From: Chloroflexota bacterium | GTDB taxonomy: Bacteria > Chloroflexota > Dehalococcoidia > SAR202 > UBA11138 | NCBI GenBank assembly: GCA_022566975.1 | Contig: JADFHV010000095.1 | Location: 1 to 7,759 of the forward strand | Direction of reading: 5' to 3' | DNA: 7,759 nt | Shown: piece by piece, positions 6,111 to 7,759 of the stretch | Position numbering within the stretch: position 1 is the stretch's first letter | Layout of the letters: the number at the start of each line of letters is the position of its first letter | Position numbers and translations under genes: made by a program | The notes under the pieces: model-generated | Told to the model about the DNA's origin: nothing | Seen by the model: only the letters and a program-made list of their open reading frames with translations | Database searches by the model: none

Positions 6111-7226
6111 CTACCTAACGGTAATAGTGCCAACCATCCCGAGGGTTTCGTGGGGGATGCATATGAGCTCGAAGGTGCCGGGTTCTTGAAAGGTGAAGGT
6201 CAGCGTCGCCTGCTCGTTGCCAATGACTGACACGTCGATTCCCAGCTCATCGACCGTGAAGGTGTGGAACTCAGCCTCTGAGGTCAATTTGAAGGTAACC
6301 GTGTCGCCCACGCTAAACACCAACTCGCTCGGGCCGAACGCGTAGCTCCCTGACCCTCCGGGGTCCTCAAGGTTGACATCGACGAGTGTGCCCGCCGGCT
6401 CCGCGCCTTCGTCGCCGTGTTCGTGCTCGCCGGCTCCCAGAAGCTCCTGTATTTCATCCTCGGCGTCGTGCAGGTTGCGTTGCTCGATTAGTTCCAAAAT
6501 TTCAGCGGCCCGCTCGATGTCGAGGGCGCCGGCTAACTGCCGGAAGTGCTCAACGTGGTGCACCGTGTCGGCAAGGTCTTCAACCGCGAGGGCCACCAAA
6601 GCCTGGCGCAGGTGCAGCTCGGCGAGCGTCAGGTCGGGCGCCGCGGTGCCAGCGACCATTTCCTCAATGTCGTGCTCGGGGTCATGAGTCTCACCCGCCC
6701 GCAGACTGACCAAGATAGCCTCCATCCGACTCTGGTGCTCGCCCTCCTCAAGCAACTCGATGATGTGGCCGACGTGATGGAGTGCATCCTCTCGGGTGCC
6801 GGCCTTCAGGGCGTCCAGGGCCATCCAATGGTGCATCTCAACCGCCACGTCCAGCTCGGCAGGCTCAGCATGCGCATGACCCGCGCCCTCAAGGCCGGTT
6901 ATAAAGTGTGCGATGGCTTCCAGCTCGTCGTCACTGATTTGCTCAGGAGTGAACGCGGGCATCTTGAATCTCGGGTTGCGCACCTGGCGTCTGACCTGCG
7001 TCTCAGTGTGACCTGCCAGGGCTGGAGCAATCGTCGAGCCCTCGGCGTTTTCTCCATGACAGCTAGCACAGCCCTTTGCGAGGAACAGGGCATGTCCGTC
7101 CGGCTCGTCGGCCTCACTCGGCGGTGGCGAGGGCGTGGCAGTCGGCGCATCGGCCTCAGAGCCGCATGCCATGGCGACCCCAACAACAATGGCAATGCCC
7201 AAGGACACCCAGTACCTGCCGTTCAT
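6111..7226 (-). CDS. Secreted lipoprotein joining cytochrome c, duplicated His-rich helical module and cupredoxin domain
   Basis: A 371-residue protein predicted to carry electrons at the outer face of the cytoplasmic membrane. It starts at ATG 7226, with AGGAG 7 bases upstream. A lipoprotein signal peptide covers residues 1-20 (hydrophobic 7-20) with lipobox VAMAC and Cys21 as lipid anchor, then a Pro/Ser/Thr-rich linker to about 43. A class I-type cytochrome c domain follows (about 44-112): heme motif CASCH (Cys53, Cys56, His57) and probable axial Met89 in FKMPAF. Residues 125-266 form an acidic, His-rich helical region with two related units. After an EHEHGDEG linker, a cupredoxin domain (about 280-371) has type 1 copper ligands His321 (EFHTF), Cys356, His359 and Met364 in CIPHETLGM, with plastocyanin-like spacing. 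The domains are recognisable individually; this combination in one chain is not one I know. Partners and substrate are unknown, and a role in respiration, nitrogen-oxide or metal chemistry is only conjecture. Confidence 0.9.
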   Translation of the reverse strand: MNGRYWVSLGIAIVVGVAMACGSEADAPTATPSPPPSEADEPDGHALFLAKGCASCHGENAEGSTIAPALAGHTETQVRRQVRNPRFKMPAFTPEQISDDELEAIAHFITGLEGAGHAHAEPAELDVAVEMHHWMALDALKAGTREDALHHVGHIIELLEEGEHQSRMEAILVSLRAGETHDPEHDIEEMVAGTAAPDLTLAELHLRQALVALAVEDLADTVHHVEHFRQLAGALDIERAAEILELIEQRNLHDAEDEIQELLGAGEHEHGDEGAEPAGTLVDVNLEDPGGSGSYAFGPSELVFSVGDTVTFKLTSEAEFHTFTVDELGIDVSVIGNEQATLTFTFQEPGTFELICIPHETLGMVGTITVR

Positions 7227-7261
7227 CTCGATACTCCTGAGTCTACCTGCAGTTTCCGCAA

Positions 7262-7267
7262 ATTATA
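7262..7267 (-). promoter_or_regulatory. Probable -10 box (TATAAT) for the cytochrome/cupredoxin lipoprotein gene
   Basis: In the AT-richer gap of about 107 bases before the lipoprotein gene, the - strand carries a perfect TATAAT about 35 bases before the ATG, followed by the AGGAG site at 7238-7234. No good -35 hexamer is seen at 16-19 bp spacing (best are TAATCG or TTAATC), so the promoter may be weak or activator-dependent. It suggests the lipoprotein is transcribed separately from the receiver gene upstream. Confidence 0.5.
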
Positions 7268-7333
7268 CGATTTTCCGTCCGCCGCCGATTAATGTAGGAC
7301 GTCTGAGTTTCCAAGACGGCAGAATTCGTTCCA

Positions 7334-7717
7334 CTAGCTATTACTATGCGCTTCGTTGGGCAGTAGCTCCACGACGATGCCCAGCAGATCTCTGAGATCG
7401 AACGGCTTCGGAAGGTAGCGATCCACGCGGTGCTGCCGCAACTCGGAGCGCGTCAGCCTGCTGGAAGTGATGACGATCACCCGAGGGTGAGCCGACGGGC
7501 GAAGGGCCCGAATGTCGCTCAGCAGACTCCACCCCGATCCGTCGGGCAGGATCATGTCCAAGACCAGCAGGTCGGGGTATCGTCGACGGGCGATCGTGAG
7601 GCCTGCAGCGATGGTGTGCGCCGTGTGGGCCTCGTACCCCGCCTGCTCCAGCGCCATCAGCACCGCAACAGCCAACGTCGTGTCATCTTCTACCACGAGG
7701 ACGGTCTGGCGCGGCAT
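7334..7717 (-). CDS. Stand-alone CheY-like response regulator receiver
   Basis: A complete single-domain receiver of 127 residues with no attached DNA-binding or enzymatic domain. All conserved positions are present: acidic pocket Asp11-Asp12 (VVEDDTTLAV), phospho-acceptor Asp54 (LLVLDMILPDGSGW), switch Thr84 (VIVITSS) and Lys104 in the YLPKPF motif. It should accept phosphate from a histidine kinase and act through protein contacts. The start at ATG 7717 is supported by GGAG 7 bases upstream (7728-7725). Only 42 bases remain to the window edge, so a partner kinase could lie just outside on the same strand. The gap to the lipoprotein gene contains a -10 box, so the two may not form one operon. 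The intact active site contrasts with the broken receiver at 5762-5962, and the two differ in sequence. Confidence 0.92.
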   Translation of the reverse strand: MPRQTVLVVEDDTTLAVAVLMALEQAGYEAHTAHTIAAGLTIARRRYPDLLVLDMILPDGSGWSLLSDIRALRPSAHPRVIVITSSRLTRSELRQHRVDRYLPKPFDLRDLLGIVVELLPNEAHSNS

Positions 7718-7759
7718 CTCGGGACTCCGATAGCAGCCCGTGGGGTAATACCATGTGGG

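Noticed and set aside
6546..7292. + strand open frame of 248 codons opposite the redox lipoprotein
   Set aside because: The - strand carries clear heme and copper motifs and a signal peptide. The + frame has no recognisable domain.
7300..7318. Hairpin CGTCT/AGACG after the stand-alone receiver gene as a terminator
   Set aside because: The stem is only 5 bp with a 9-base loop and no T-run follows on the - strand.

Overview
The window is GC-rich and gene-dense, and probably comes from an uncultured Chloroflexota bacterium of the SAR202/Dehalococcoidia kind. This is inferred from three things: the style of the large helical-repeat (TPR-like) protein at the left edge, a CocE/NonD-type hydrolase relative, and intergenic repeats of the 'TGTCATTCCGAG...GAGGAATCTGGGG' type. 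There is no rRNA, tRNA, CRISPR array, transposase or recognisable phage gene, so the placement is not proven.

Left part, + strand (1-2507). The window opens inside the C-terminal helical-repeat region of a large, probably regulatory protein. After a short gap holding a palindromic repeat comes a complete patatin-like phospholipase with its Ser-Asp dyad. From 2508 to 2886 there is no gene. This stretch holds three copies (two direct, one inverted) of a composite repeat of about 100 bp.

Right part, - strand (2887-7717). In transcription order from the right, the genes are: a complete stand-alone CheY-like receiver; a secreted lipoprotein that joins a cytochrome c domain, a duplicated His-rich helical module and a C-terminal cupredoxin domain; a short receiver fragment that lacks the phospho-acceptor Asp; a two-TM class III adenylate cyclase with HAMP domain, whose start overlaps the stop of the receiver fragment; an unrecognised 120-codon ORF overlapping the cyclase stop; an attC-like site at the end of that ORF; and a CocE/NonD hydrolase reduced to its C-terminal part.

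The right part mixes intact signalling and redox genes (receiver, copper/heme lipoprotein, membrane cyclase) with at least two clear gene fragments (receiver, hydrolase) and perhaps a third (the 120-codon ORF). This suggests past deletions. The cyclase and the receiver fragment are very likely cotranscribed. The most unusual gene is the cytochrome c / helical repeat / cupredoxin lipoprotein. The most speculative but checkable signal is the attC-like site whose outer box contains the stop codon of the small ORF. No complete new defence or mobile system is visible.
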